A stretch of DNA of 64,000 nucleotides from Flaccisagitta enflata (Eukaryota; Chaetognatha; Sagittoidea; Aphragmophora). Each line of letters opens with the position of its first letter. The first letter of the stretch is position 1. The translations under genes and the position numbers were made by a program. Below are positions 10,864-22,136 of the stretch, piece after piece. The notes beneath the pieces are model-generated. The model searched no databases and was not told the origin of the DNA. It worked only from the letters and a program-made list of their open reading frames with translations. The stretch lies in NCBI GenBank assembly GCA_965153355.1, contig OZ231126.1:61938001-62002000 (forward strand). The letters run 5' to 3'.

Positions 10864-11564
10864 TCCTCTTCTACAACTCTTTATTCGTGTAACATAAGAA
10901 CTTTTTGAACCATGAATATTCTTCCATCCTTGCCTTATGAATATCAAAACATGTATACTCCCAGCCCAAAAACTGCACAACTTTCAAAAATTACCTCAAA
11001 CCAAAAATAGAAAACTTTATTTCTCCCCTATGTTTCAAAAAGTCGAATTACGTAATTCGACTTTTTTCCAATAACTAGATATAATCGCAGCTTAAATACT
11101 TAAATAAGTAGCTTCTCAATCCAATAGTAGACATTCAAGTGATATAAAATGGTAACAAGACATTATCTCTCCAGATTGTTCTCCGCACATCAACCATGAA
11201 AAAAAGAAAAAACAAACTATTACAAATATCTGTACACACGGAAGAAAAAGTGAAAACAAAGCTACAAAATTTATCAGGAAAAATGCGCATTTACGCGGAC
11301 AATTATGCGCCATTAAGGACCACCTTCAACAATCGTAAGTATTACCCTTGATTATCGATATTTTCGAAAGAATACAAACCATCTTCGTCATTCATTTCAG
11401 GTGCGACAATGCACCTCTATAACCGGGCGCGTTCGTCAGTCGGTTTGTCAGTCGGTTGCCGGTTGGTCTGTTGGTAACGCATTCCTTCGACGATCCACAC
11501 GTCGCACCAATTCAGACGTGCTTTTTCTGGAGTAGCGAGTAGCGCCGCTACTTGGAAGGACATG

Positions 11565-12197
11565 CGGCACTACCAGCCAAAACACAGAATGAGTTGAGGT
11601 AGAATGATCGTCTCTCACATTGATAGTTTTTGGGACATTGTAGTGTGTACAATATAAATCTAAAGGAAACTAAATCACTTTTGGGGCGATTTTTGAAATA
11701 TATGCAAAAATGGTGTAAATCTAGTACATTTTTCATCCTAACTTTTTGTGGTGAACTTTTCTGGTATTTTTGACTGCAGATTCAGATTCAGCGAGTGCTT
11801 TGTGGTTCGTTTGATATGTCACACTGTATATTTTTGAAAAAAAAATAAAAAGTTAATTTTTTCACCATATTGTTATAAAATACATTTATTTTTAATGATA
11901 TCATAAGAAAATAAGCTTTCACTTCTTTTTCAAAAGTATATAATGTGACATTTAAAACGAACCGCAAGCCACTCACTGAGTTCAAATCTGCAGTCAAAAA
12001 TGCTAAAATAAATCATTACAAAGAGTTATGATGAAAAATGTACTAAATTTGTACTATTTTTGTATATATTTCAAAAAGCGCCCCAAAAATGATTTAGTTC
12101 TTTTTAGATTTGTATCATACACATCACAAGGACTCAGTACCTATCAGAGTTGTAGACGATCATTTCAAGTCAACTCATTCCGTGTTCTGGCGGACAG
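11565..12197. mobile_element. MITE-like imperfect palindrome
   Basis: The left arm (CACAGAATGAGTTG at about 11581, GATTTTTGAAATATATGCAA, TTTGACTGCAGATTCA) pairs with the right arm (CAACTCATTCCGTG, TATATTTCAAAAAGCGCC, AATCTGCAGTCAAAAA). Arms are about 280 bp around an AT-rich centre at 11830-11930. No clear target duplication or protein is seen. Confidence 0.6.
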
Positions 12198-12224
12198 TGG
12201 CGGAAATCTCGGAAGGTTCCAGAA

Positions 12225-12345
12225 GAGAAGAAGAAGAACAGAAAAAAAAAGAAGAAGAAGAAGAAGAAGTCAAAGACGAAGATAAAGAAGATGAAGAAGA
12301 CGAGGAAGACGAAGAAGATGAAGAAGAAAAAGAAAAAGAAAAACC
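12225..12345. repeat. (GAA)n/(GAC) imperfect trinucleotide repeat
   Basis: GAAGAAGAA grades into GAAGACGAGGAAGAC. Acidic peptides on the plus strand are likely repeat translations, since no bounded exon is visible. Confidence 0.8.
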
Positions 12346-12392
12346 GATGGACAGACAAAGCCTCTTATAGAGTTGCGTGTCTGCAACTAAGT
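12346..12392 (+). mobile_element. CGACT-family right-end fragment
   Basis: GATGGACAGACAAAGCCTCT and then AGAGTTGCGTG..CTGCAACTAA is the right terminal hairpin of subtype A'. The left end is not visible; the trinucleotide repeat before it may be its interior. Confidence 0.5.
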
Positions 12393-12400
12393 CAAAGAAG

Positions 12401-12796
12401 AACAAGGCCAACACCTATAAGTCGCGTGCGAGATTTACAGGGTAAGAAGGACTTAGAATGACTTAAAATGACTTAGAATGACTTAGAACGACTTAGAATG
12501 ACTTAAAATGTCCAAAAAGGACTTAAAATGTCTAAAAAACCTAACGACCAAAAATGACTTAAAATAACTTAAAATGACTTCGAATAACTTAAAATGACTT
12601 AGAATGACTCAAAATGACTTAGAATAACTATTAATGACTAAAAAAGACTTAAAATGACCTAAGAGTTGACGCTTTATTACAAAAAAAGTAAAGTGTGACG
12701 GACGGACGGACCGACGGACGGACGGACCGACAGACGGACGGACCGACGGACGGACCGACAAAGCGGGGTGTAGAGTCGCGTGCACGCGACTAAAAA
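12401..12796 (+). mobile_element. CGACT-family element, subtype B, with a 10-bp array
   Basis: It begins AACAAGGCCAACACCTATAA then GTCGCGTGC. The interior (12450-12660) is an array of a 10-bp unit, ATGACTTAAA/ATGACTTAGA. Then comes a GACGGACGGACC tract, CGGGGTGTAGAGTCGCGTGC and ACGCGACTAAAAA. Both ends are intact. Confidence 0.85.
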
Positions 12797-12839
12797 GAAA
12801 AAGAAAGAAACATGGGAAGAGATACTGTTAGAAAAGAAG

Positions 12840-12999
<160 letters not shown>

Positions 13000-13000
13000 A

Positions 13001-14302
13001 AACAAGCCCAACAGGCCAACAGTCGCGTGCTAAGTTACACAAAACTACACAACTTCATACTACACCCAACTACATAACTTCATACTACATACTTAACATA
13101 CTACATACTTACTTACTACATACTTACTTACTACATACTTACTTACATACTTACATACTTACATACTTACATACATACATACTTACATACTTACATACTT
13201 ACATAATTACATACTTACCTAATTACATACTTACATATTTACATACTTACATTCATACATACATACATACTTACATATTTACTTACATACATACTACATA
13301 CTTACATACATACTTACTTACATACATACTTACATTCTTACATACTTACTTACTTACTTACATACTTACATACTTACATACATACTTACATACATACATA
13401 CATACATACATACTTACTTACATACTTACATACATACATATTTACTTACATATTTACTTACATACTTACTTACATACTTACTTACTTACATACTTACATA
13501 CCTACATACTTACATACTTACTTACATACTTACATACTTACCTACATACTCACATACTTACATACTTACGTACTTACATACCTACATACATACTTACTTA
13601 CCTACATACTTACATACATACTTACTTACTTACTTACATACTTACATACTTACTTACATACTTACATACATACTTACATACTTACATACTTACATACTTA
13701 CTTTCATACTTACATACTTACCTACATACTCACATACTTACATACTTACATACATACTTACATACTTACATACTTACATACTTACATACTTACATACTTA
13801 CCTACATACTCACATACTTACATACTTACGTACTTACATACTTACATACATACATACTTACATACTTACCTACATACTTACATACTTACATACATACTTA
13901 CATACTTACATTCTTACATACTTACCTACATACTCACATACTTACATACTTACATACTTACATACTTACATACTTACATACTTACATACTTACCTACATA
14001 CTCACATACTTACATACTATCTCTGAGAGTTACATACTACAACCTCATACTACATAACTTAATACTACAACTTCTTACTTCATAACGTCTGTCCCAAAAA
14101 AAGTTACATTCTGAACCAATAACGAGTGTCCAATAAAAAGTTGACAAAATACCCAAAATACCCAAAAATACCCAATGATACCCAAAAATACCCAAATATA
14201 CCAAAAAATACCCAAAAACACCTAAAAATACCCATTTATACTCAACAATACTCAAAAATACCCAAAAGTACCCATGAATATATGAAAGTACCCTGAAATA
14301 CC
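13001..14302 (+). mobile_element. Left part of a split subtype B element, with tetranucleotide array
   Basis: AACAAGCCCAACAGGCCAAC then AGTCGCGTGC is a diverged B left end. It is followed by 940 bp of ACATACTT-type array (13080-14020) and a 10-bp array of ACCCAAAAAT/ACCCTGAAAT units (14145-14302). The sequence stops at TTAA (14303), and the same ACCCTAAAGT-type array resumes after another TTAA at 22137. The matching right end is at 22525. Confidence 0.55.
13080..14020. repeat. (ACATACTT)n-type array
   Basis: TACA and TACT tetramers alternate in higher-order units, for example TTACCTACATACTCACATAC repeating several times after 13700. It creates a 425-codon open frame of ThrTyrLeuHis type, which is a repeat artefact. 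Confidence 0.95.
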
Positions 14303-14498
14303 TTAAGGAGACATAGTGATAATTGATGAATTATATAATTAGATACTATTGAACAAAGGTATTTAAGGGGGGTGAAAATTACCCCCTTAACTATCTCGGG
14401 ACGTATACAAAAATACTGATCTCCTACTTCCCTTAGGAACATTGGAAATGTAACTAGTGTAAATAACCTCTATTGATAAAGGTTTTTAATGGGTGTAG

Positions 14499-14641
14499 TC
14501 AGCATCCTCGGCAGGGTGCAGGAAACAGGTGATTTGAGTATCAAATCCATGTTACCCTGTAGACATATGGATTTCAAAGGTACCCAGGTAATTGTTTACT
14601 CCTTTGCTAATCAACCATATCATAATATTTCCATATCCATG
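14499..14641 (+). CDS. Candidate exon, unknown protein
   Basis: An acceptor-like GGGTGTAG precedes 14499. The frame reads SILGRVQETGDLSIKSMLPC, then RHMDFKGTQVIVYSFANQ and PYHNISISM, and stops at a strong donor, GTAAGTATT (14642). Codons favour purine-first, pyrimidine-last triplets, as coding sequence does. Spliced in phase 0 to an acceptor after a long pyrimidine tract (GTTATGAAG, about 14855), the frame would continue FLTRGSVVEKQMNGKAH. I do not recognise the protein, and the internal inverted motif around GATTTGAGTATCAAATC means a repeat origin is possible. Confidence 0.3.
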
Positions 14642-14855
14642 GTAAGTATTACCGCTGCATGTAACGTAGTAATGTCAGCGGGTACCTGAAAGGCATAATG
14701 AGACGATGTGCAGAAATCTGATGAGAAGTTCCAAAAATATACAATGTTGTAAAACGGAGCATTAGAATTTTACCCTTCCTTCTATCCTCTCCCTTTGCCG
14801 AAGTGAGTTATTTTTCTTTTTCTTTCCTTTTATAATTTTATTTTCATGTGTTATG

Positions 14856-15529
14856 AAGTTTCTGACAAGGGGATCAGTGGTGGAGAAACAAATGAATGGA
14901 AAAGCTCACACAATGGAGTACAATGGATATGATTTTCGTGCATTTGGCAACTATCGCCGTCAAAACCCACGACGACCGATTCCGGCGTGGATTTGGTGGA
15001 AAAGGTCGCCGACGCCGTTGCCGCGATGGTCGTTGAAGAAAAACCCGTCGAAGATCTCAGGGTTGTTGCCGCTTCCGCCGCCATTGCTGCCGTTGACGTC
15101 GACGCAACCGCCGGCGCTGTGGAACCGACAGAAGACGTTGTGGCCGCCACCAGCATCGCCGTTGCCGATGTTGTTTCACGTGTAGACGAGTTGCCGATGG
15201 TTCTTTCTGTCGTCGTTGAGCCGATGGAAGAAGCGACGCCGTCTCTGGAGAACGCCGCCGCCGCCGCGGCCGGCGCTGCTGCTGCTGCTGCGCCCGCGGA
15301 ATCGTCGGAGAAAGCGTCTCCCGCCACCGCCGATCATATAATTTTCAACGTGGGCGAGGAGGAAGCTGCAATCATCGACGATGACGCCGCCGCGGCGCCA
15401 TCGGACGTCAACGCCAATGCGGTTGCTCCTGCCCCAATTGCCACAGCTTCGTGCCCCAGAAGCATCCACGAAGCCGAAGAGAAAACGACGATGGAAAGAC
15501 AAACGAGGTTTCGAAAATTTGAACTTTGA
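14856..15529 (+). CDS. Candidate Ala/Val/Glu-rich protein exon
   Basis: From about 14987 to a TGA at 15529 the plus-strand frame reads DLVEKVADAVAAMVVEEKPV and continues as a low-complexity Ala/Val/Glu/Asp chain. It includes a run of Ala (15256-15300) and ends EEKTTMERQTRFRKFEL. Codons are strongly GCC/GTC/GAC/GAA-like in this frame only, and the stretch is GC-rich compared with its AT-rich surroundings, which argues for real coding. No in-frame ATG lies at its start; the frame is open only from about 14933. Just upstream (14856-14955) a different frame reads VVEKQMNGKAHTMEYNGYDF, so an intron or frame slip is needed to join them. Just downstream, another frame reads KPKRKRRWKDKRGFENLNF, then DENDIDVGGG and Asn/Asp repeats. 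No domain is recognised. An acidic, disordered nuclear protein is one inference. Confidence 0.45.
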
Positions 15530-15561
15530 TGAAAATGATATTGACGTTGGTGGTGGTGATT

Positions 15562-15576
15562 CTAACAACAACAACA

Positions 15577-15617
<41 letters not shown>

Positions 15618-15765
15618 AATAACAACAACGACAACAACAATAACAATTACGACAACAACAATAACAATTACGACAACAACAATAACAATAACAACAATAA
15701 CAATTACGACAACAACAATAACAATTACAACAATTACAACAACAATAACAGCAACAACAACAACA
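15562..15765. repeat. (GAC)n / (AAC)n trinucleotide repeat
   Basis: Pure GAC at 15577-15616, then AAC/AAT mixed units. In one plus frame it gives Asp and Asn runs contiguous with a plausible protein segment (15470-15560), so it may be a coding repeat. Confidence 0.85.
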
Positions 15766-15959
15766 GGTATCGCAAGCATGCATAGTAACAGCCTGTTGAT
15801 ACCAGGCAAACAACCGCATAGCCCGCGTTGTTACTGTAATTCTCTCTGTCACTTCAGGTAATTCCGTGAAACCCTCGCCAGCATCCGAGTCCTAAAGAGT
15901 AAAAGGGAAATTGGCGCTGGATTTGCGGCGATTTGACAACCAATATGGTTTAGCCTTAG

Positions 15960-16217
15960 GTGTGTGTGTGTGTGTGTGTGTGTAAGTGTGTGTAAGTGTG
16001 TGTAAGTGTGTGTGTGTGTAAGTGTGTGTGTGTGTAAGTGTGTGTGTGTGTAAGTGTGTGTGTAAGTGTGTGTGTGTGAAAGTGTGTGTGTGTGTGTTTG
16101 TTTGTGCGTGTGTATGTTTGTGCGTGTGCGATTGTGCGTGTGTGTGTTCGCGCGTGCGCGTGTTTGTGTTCGCGCGTGTTTGTGTTCGCGCATGTTTGTG
16201 TTCGCAAGCACGCGCGC

Positions 16218-16288
<71 letters not shown>

Positions 16289-16310
16289 TGTGTTAACGTG
16301 TGTGTGTTTG

Positions 16311-16368
<58 letters not shown>

Positions 16369-16382
16369 TGTGTGTGTGTGTA
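15960..16382. repeat. (GT)n compound microsatellite with CGCG-rich core
   Basis: GT runs are interrupted by AAGTGTGTGTAAG units (15960-16090) and a GTTCGCGCGTG-rich core (16140-16220), then pure GT to 16382. Purine and pyrimidine alternate strictly, so it is a Z-DNA candidate. Reading frames are artefacts. Confidence 0.95.
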
Positions 16383-16385
16383 ATA

Positions 16386-16719
16386 GGGGTGGGGGAAATG
16401 CACTTTAGTCAACAGATCAAGTTGCAGATGAAGGAAATGTCATAATATGATAAGAATAGATAGTATGCCAAGTTTCAGGGCCTTTGGAACAGTTTCAGCC
16501 TAGCCCTCCACCCCCCTGATTTCCCATAGAAAATGTATAGGAATGATTTTGGCCTCAAAAGTTTCCTATCTTTTATAATGGGGCAGGAGGGGGGTGGAGG
16601 GCTAGGCTAAAACTGTTCTAAAGGCCCTGAAACTTGGCATACTATCTATTCTTTTCTTATTATGACATTTCCTTCATCTGCAACTTGATCTGTTGACTAA
16701 AGTGCAATTCCCCCACCCC
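16386..16719. mobile_element. TA-flanked palindromic MITE
   Basis: The left arm GGGGTGGGGGAAATGCACTT is matched by the right arm AAGTGCAATTCCCCCACCCC. The match continues for about 150 bp per arm, for example CAACAGATCAAGTTGCAG against CTGCAACTTGATCTGTTG. TA flanks both ends (16384-16385 and 16720-16721), the duplication typical of Tc1/mariner-type elements. It is non-coding and sits inside a GT microsatellite. Confidence 0.75.
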
Positions 16720-17019
16720 TAGTGTGTAATGTGTATGTGTGTGTGTATGTGTGTGTCTGAACCGGTTTGACCGTGTGCGCAGACTTAAAGAAATTTTATT
16801 TTTTCGATCTCAGGACTTGAATATACGTTGGTGTTGGATTTGCTCTGCCTACAGCGACGTCTCATCTCGGGAAACTCAAGCAACGGAATGAGGAAAATGG
16901 TGGAGATTATGGAATTGGACAAAGGAGAATAGTGTTTGGACACAGCTCTGATAGAACCGCCAGGTTTTAGTTGCGGAAACACAATTCTATTTGAGGCTTT
17001 TTCCATACATTGGTCCAAC

Positions 17020-17890
17020 CGTCCATCTGTCTAGCTCAAATTGGAAATGTGAAAAACATGCCCTTGTTGTTATATTGTGTCTGCATTTGTGAGGGGAGGG
17101 GAGGGTTCGGGAGGGGGTTGGGGGTTAGGTTGAGGTGACACTGGTTAGATGCCCCCGCCCACCCCTCTACAACAATATTTTGACGACGCGTCACTTTTTT
17201 GACTTTCAAGTCGCCGACACCTAGCACCTTGCTCTAGCTCTATATTGGTTCGTAGAATTTCTGAATTGCGAGAGGTTTTTGAATTACTGCCCCTGCCCAA
17301 TCGATTGCTACCAGGGTGATGTGTATCAGACGACGATGGAGAGGAACGACGACGATGGTGGAGAGGAACAATGACGATTATGGAGAGGAACGACAACGAT
17401 GGACAGGAAGGACAACGATGATGGAGAGGAACAACGTCGATGAAGGAGCTAATGTGGCATGGTAAGTGAGGTGAGATAAATTCCTACAGTTCCCTGAGTT
17501 CAAAGGATGAATGTCTAATATAAAAAAGTAATGTTTACCTTGATATTAGCCTACAGAAACCATTCTCGAGAGAGGGTTTGAATTAAATTGGCTCCAAAAC
17601 AGGTATTTTTGATAACCACACATCCAGGGTGCCGTAACACAATTGAAGACGTGGTGGAAACAACGAACAACAAAGAAAATAAATAGAATGATGCGAGAAA
17701 CGGGCAAAACGTGGATGACCACTACTAACTTCTAAAGAAACCTGGTCTTGAAATCAAATGGACTTTGAAAACTAAAGAAAAAAAAACTCAATTCTGTTAT
17801 GATTTTGTTTGCATTTTATTTGGTAGTGGGCATGCAATTTTGATTTTCCCTATAAGTAAATCAGTCAGTGTGTCTCAACTATTTGCAAAT
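17020..17890. other. Intergenic sequence, no supported gene
   Basis: It contains a GAGGAACGACGACGATGG-like short array at 17330-17440 and otherwise unremarkable sequence. No exon with splice support was found. Confidence 0.4.
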
Positions 17891-17990
17891 AGTTGTTAGT
17901 CATGTGCACGCGACTCTATAAGCCGCTGATTCAGTCGGATGGTCTGTCTGTGTGTCTGTGTCTGTCCATCGGTCGGTAACACTTTGATTT

Positions 17991-18130
17991 TTAGTCGCGG
18001 ACACGCCACTCTAAACCTTGCCGTGTCGGTCCGTCCGTCCGTCGGTCACATTTCTGAATTGCGAGCGGTTTTCGCATTACTGCTCCTGCCCAACCATCCA
18101 CGACTGGATTGCCATGTATCCGGCCTTGTC
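17991..18130 (-). mobile_element. CGACT-family element, subtype A' (short form)
   Basis: A compact copy of about 140 bp. In plus orientation it reads TTAGTCGCGGACACGCCACT, a CCGT tract, CATTTCTGAATTGCGAGCGG, TTACTGCTCCTGCCCAACC, and ends GTATCCGGCCTTG. The close parallels are at 44016-44173 and 49620-49778. Confidence 0.75.
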
Positions 18131-18225
18131 TAGCATTCACAGGCAATTTTCTTATTACTGCTCCTGACCAAATGCTTAGTTAGCCTTTTTTATCACTGCC
18201 TCTATCCACCCGCATGTGACTTAGG

Positions 18226-18973
18226 CAGCTGGGTATCCTACGATTCTAAGAAACCTAGGATTCTGGGTTAGAAAGCTTACGTTTCTAGGTTTCCTAGCTG
18301 ATTTTACAAAGGGAAAGTGAGTCTTTTCATTATAACCCAAAAAGCGCTGCTTCAATTTTTCTCCTTTCTTGAGTGATTGTCCATGGTGGCACAACATCTA
18401 GATGCCATAAAAGAATAGCATCGCCACTCCGCTGCAAATAGATCAAAAATGTGAATGAAAAAATCCTACCTACGTTTCTTAGGTTTCTAGGTTTTCTAGG
18501 AAAATGTTGCTTATGTTTCTTAGAATTCTAGATTTCCAAGGATTTACAATATCAGAAAGAATAGAAATTTTTTCTTCCTTGTGAAATTGTCCTCCTTTCA
18601 TTGGTAGACTCACTTTTTTGTTAGAAAAGATTTTCATTTTCACTGACAATGTTAATCTTGGAAAACCTAGAATTCTAAGAAACCTATGCAAAATCTTCTT
18701 AGAAAACCTAGAAACGTAAGAAACCTAGGTAGAAATTTTTCATTCACTTTTTCCACCAACTTAGAGTAGAGTGGCGACGCTACTATACTATGGCATCAGG
18801 ATGTCTTCCCGTTGTTAGTAACCACCCAAAACATTGGGAAAATTGAAGTGGCGCTTTCTGGATTAAAATGAGAAAAACTCAATTTCCCATTGTAAAGTTG
18901 GTTAGGAAACTCAGAATCCTAAGCTTTCTAACCCAGATTCCTACGTTTCTTAGAATCGTAGGAAACTCAGCTG
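18226..18973. mobile_element. Palindromic MITE with TTAGG duplication
   Basis: The ends are CAGCTGGGTATCCTACGATT and the inverse AATCGTAGGAAACTCAGCTG. Further arm matches include GGGTTAGAAAGCTTACG against CTAAGCTTTCTAACCC. TTAGG precedes (18221-18225) and follows (18974-18978) the element, and the host CGACT copy is continuous when the element is removed. The interior also carries AAACCTAGAAACGTAAG-type repeats. It has no protein. Confidence 0.7.
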
Positions 18974-19094
18974 TTAGGTAGCAGTGTATACGGCCTTGTT
19001 ATTATTAGGTCGCTAAGGCCCGTTGCTTGTGTTTCTCTCTATTCAAACTCACTTGCTTGTCTCTCTGTCGGTCTCGTCTCTGTCTCTTTGTCTG

Positions 19095-19252
<158 letters not shown>

Positions 19253-19649
19253 GTCCCGGGATATATCTGAATCCAAAGTGTGTCTGAATGTCTGCTTGTA
19301 TGATCGTCTGCCGCCTTCCCCCCCCCCTGCACAACCACAACCACAAGTTGCAACAAGATCGTGGAAGCTACAACAACAACTCCTTCAAAGAACAAAGAAT
19401 TCAAAAGACGAAACAAAATGACTGTTTGTTTGTCTGTCCTTCTGTCTGTCTGTCTGTCTGTCTGTCCTTCTTCTTTATACAGCATACTCAAAACTCAAGA
19501 CACCCGATTCAAATTGATATGAAATGAGGAATTGAAAAAATTCACTACTATAGACTTGTCCTAGAGTCTAGACGGAAGTGTAGTATCCATCCATCCATCC
19601 ATCTCTCTCTCTGAAGTGAGATCAACCACAACGTCAGTGATACTCACCT

Positions 19650-19676
19650 AAACAACAACAAAAACAACAACAACAA

Positions 19677-19730
<54 letters not shown>

Positions 19731-19732
19731 CT
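19650..19732. repeat. (AAC)n microsatellite
   Basis: About 80 bp of AAC with two AAAAAC interruptions near its start. Confidence 0.95.
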
Positions 19733-20221
19733 CGAATCTCAACGGGAAGGCCTCAAACCCAGGTGCTGGGTATGTGTTGGCCGAGTCAACACGCAGGTTG
19801 ACTGCACCTTATTTGTCCGGTTCTGATGGTGGTGCGCTTCACAAGCTGACAGAACTGTCATGGCGGTGGCGAGGACAAGACTGATAGAAATAACTATGTC
19901 TGCCTGTCTGTCTATCTGTCTGTCTGTCTGTATGTCTGTATGACTGGCTATCAAGAAAAAAGACAAAGCAAAGAAGAATCCATTTCGAATTTTTCTCTTC
20001 TATATGATAACAAATGAAAGAAGGTTTTCGCTTTACTGCCCCTGCCCAAGCGTTTGCTACTAGATATAAATACGATCCTATTTTGCTTGTCTTTTTGTGG
20101 ATCAATTCCTGAATTCCTAATTCCTAATATGTCTGCTAAACAAGTGCAGCGGTCAGTGGTAGACTTCTGGCATGTCATCCAGCAGGTCATGATATCGGAT
20201 GCAGTGCAGGGAAGTTCCTTT

Positions 20222-20310
20222 CTGGGCAGCGGCCCCAAAGGGTTTGATGACCTATGCTTTCACACAAATCGGGAATTTTCTCCTACTTCTCCTTCCTCGT
20301 ACCCCCCCCC
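20222..20310 (+). mobile_element. Family C left-end fragment
   Basis: GGGCAGCGGCCCCAAAGGG, then TGACCTATGCTTTCACAC and TTTTCTCCTACTTCTCC, matches the left end of family C. The array and right end are missing; the sequence breaks off in a poly-C run at 20305-20316. Confidence 0.6.
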
Positions 20311-20410
20311 CCCTTGACATCGAATTTTTGTTGGCAACATTGGTTTCTCTTATATCATCTTGTATTGAAAGAGGGATATCGTATGGGCTTGTTACTGCGC
20401 TGTACTTCCA

Positions 20411-21159
20411 TACAAGGCTGGATACATGGCTACATCAGTCGCGTGCGGGTAGGCAGGAGCAGTGCTGGAGAAGGTCACAAGAGCATTTGGGCAGGAGCAG
20501 TGGGCTCAAAAAGTTCAAAAACGCCGAAAAAGTAATAGTCGCAAAAGCGTTAGATGGTCAGCGGTACCCATGCCCTGCCTAAGTAGGTTGTGCTTGAAGT
20601 TGAGGAGAAGGCAGCGGCCCCAAAGAGGTCAATGACCTATGCACACATATGGGGAATTTTCCTTCTTCCTCTTCTTCTTCTTCTTTCCCCCCCCCGCTCA
20701 AATCCCATTCTTGAGGCCCAAATCCCAGTCTCAAGGCCCAAATCCCAGTCTTGAAGCCCAAAGCCTTCTGAGGCCCAAATCCTAGCCTCAAGGCCCAAAT
20801 CCCAGCCTGGATGCCCAGATCCCAGCCTTGAGGCCCAAATCTCAGCCTGAGCCTCGAGGCTAGGATTTGGGCCTTGAGGCTAAAATTTGGGCCTCGAGGC
20901 TGGGATTTGGGCTTCAAGACTGGGATTTAGGCCTTGAGACTGGAATTTGGGCCTCGAGACTGGGATTTGAGGGGGGGGGGGACAAAGAAGGAGGAGAAGG
21001 AGAAGGAAAAAATTCCCCATATGTGTGAAAGCATAGGTCATCAACCCCTTCAGGGCCTCTGCCCAAAAAGGGGACCAACCCACCGACTGACTGACTGACC
21101 AACTGACCAACCGACAAACCGACATAGCGGGGTGTAGAGTCACGTAGCACTCAACTAAT
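20411..21159 (+). mobile_element. CGACT-family element, subtype A, host of a nested family C element
   Basis: The left end is ACAAGGCTGGATACATGGCT with AGTCGCGTGCGGG and GGTCACAAGAGCATTTGGGC. The right end is ACATAGCGGGGTGTAGAGTC then CACGTAGCACTCAACTAATA. Between them a C element (20611-21064) and the block ATAGTCGCAAAAGCGTTAGA interrupt it. Confidence 0.6.
20611..21064 (+). mobile_element. Family C element with a 20-bp array
   Basis: The left end GCAGCGGCCCCAAAGAGG and right end CCTTCAGGGCCTCTGCCC are diverged inverse copies. GTGTGAAAGCATAGGTCAT sits next to the right end. The interior is the CAAATCCCAGCCTTGAGGCC array, which switches orientation at about 20850 and so forms a large internal inverted repeat. 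Confidence 0.7.
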
Positions 21160-21242
21160 AGTGTATGAATATACAAAATTAATTCAGAAACCATCAACCC
21201 CGAGTCTTTGGAGGATACAAAAACAACTAAAAGGATTTTTAA

Positions 21243-22136
21243 GGGGACGTGATGAAAAAAAATTTTTAAGAATTTTCTCTAACTCTGTTTCTTAGAATCA
21301 TAAAAAAAATAAAAAAAATTAGTTTCAATGTTAAAAGAATTACAAAATATTATGATATTTATCACTAAAGATTATAATGAATTTTTTTCTGATTTAATGA
21401 TATGAAGTAAAATGTTTTATAAACAATATACTAAATTTTCAAATCTCAATTTTATAGATTCTATGTAAAACCTTTTTAGCCTGCTACGCAAGTTGACAAC
21501 CCGTTTGTTAGTCTGTCAGTTGTTCATTGGTCCGAAGATCATATCATTATATTTGCTCTTTCATCCTATGACTCTTGCCCAAATATAGTGAACTCAAATA
21601 TAGTTTTTACCAACCCGCACACAAGTGGAGTAGCCATGTATCCGGCCTTGTTTCTTTACAACAATAAAAAAAAATTGTTATGTCACAAATTTATTTTGAA
21701 AAAATCATTTTTTACAAAAAAATTTTTTTTTGCAAAAATTTTTTCTTTGCAATTTTATTTTTTGTTTGAAACCTTTTGCTAAAATTTTTTACTTATTTTT
21801 TTTTTTACATAAATTTTATAAAAAGAAATCTTTTGTCAAATTTATTTACCATGAAAATTTTTTTTTGTTAAATTTTACCATTTTAGATTTTTTTAACTCG
21901 CTAAAATCTTCAAAAAAAAATTTTTTTTTTGCAAAAAAATTTTTTTTGCTCAAAAATGATTTTTAAGCAAAAAAAATTTTTTGCAAAAAAAAAGTTTTTT
22001 TAAGAAAATTCATTGAATTTTTTTAGCGACTTCCCTTCAGTTTTGAGTAAAAAGAAAGACATATTTGGATTCAGCATAGTGAATACTACAAAACGTTATG
22101 CTTTCATAATTTTTCATAACTAATCACTATGTCCCC
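21243..22136. other. Very AT-rich block rich in T and A runs
   Basis: A/T homopolymer blocks such as AAAAAATTTTTTTT dominate 21660-22010. Peptides rich in Phe and Lys are composition artefacts. It may be an independent TTAA-flanked element (TTAAGGGGACGTG at 21239 and GTCCCCTTAA at 22131). Confidence 0.5.

Larger units (their letters stand above)
17896..19000 (-). mobile_element. CGACT-family element, subtype A, with two nested insertions
   Basis: The right hairpin end TTAGTCATGTGCACGCGACT lies at 17896. The left end (plus strand GTGTATACGGCCTTGTT) lies at 19000. Inside are a complete A' copy (17991-18130) and a palindromic MITE (18226-18973). Removing the MITE restores the canonical block ACTTAGGTAGCAGTGTATAC. 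Confidence 0.6.

Noticed and set aside
14851-15327. Minus-strand Ser/Thr/Ala-rich ORF
   Set aside because: It is the antisense of the plus-strand frame whose codons show the stronger purine-first, pyrimidine-third pattern.
21588-21966. Phe/Lys-rich ORFs
   Set aside because: The composition follows from A and T homopolymer blocks; no bounded exon.
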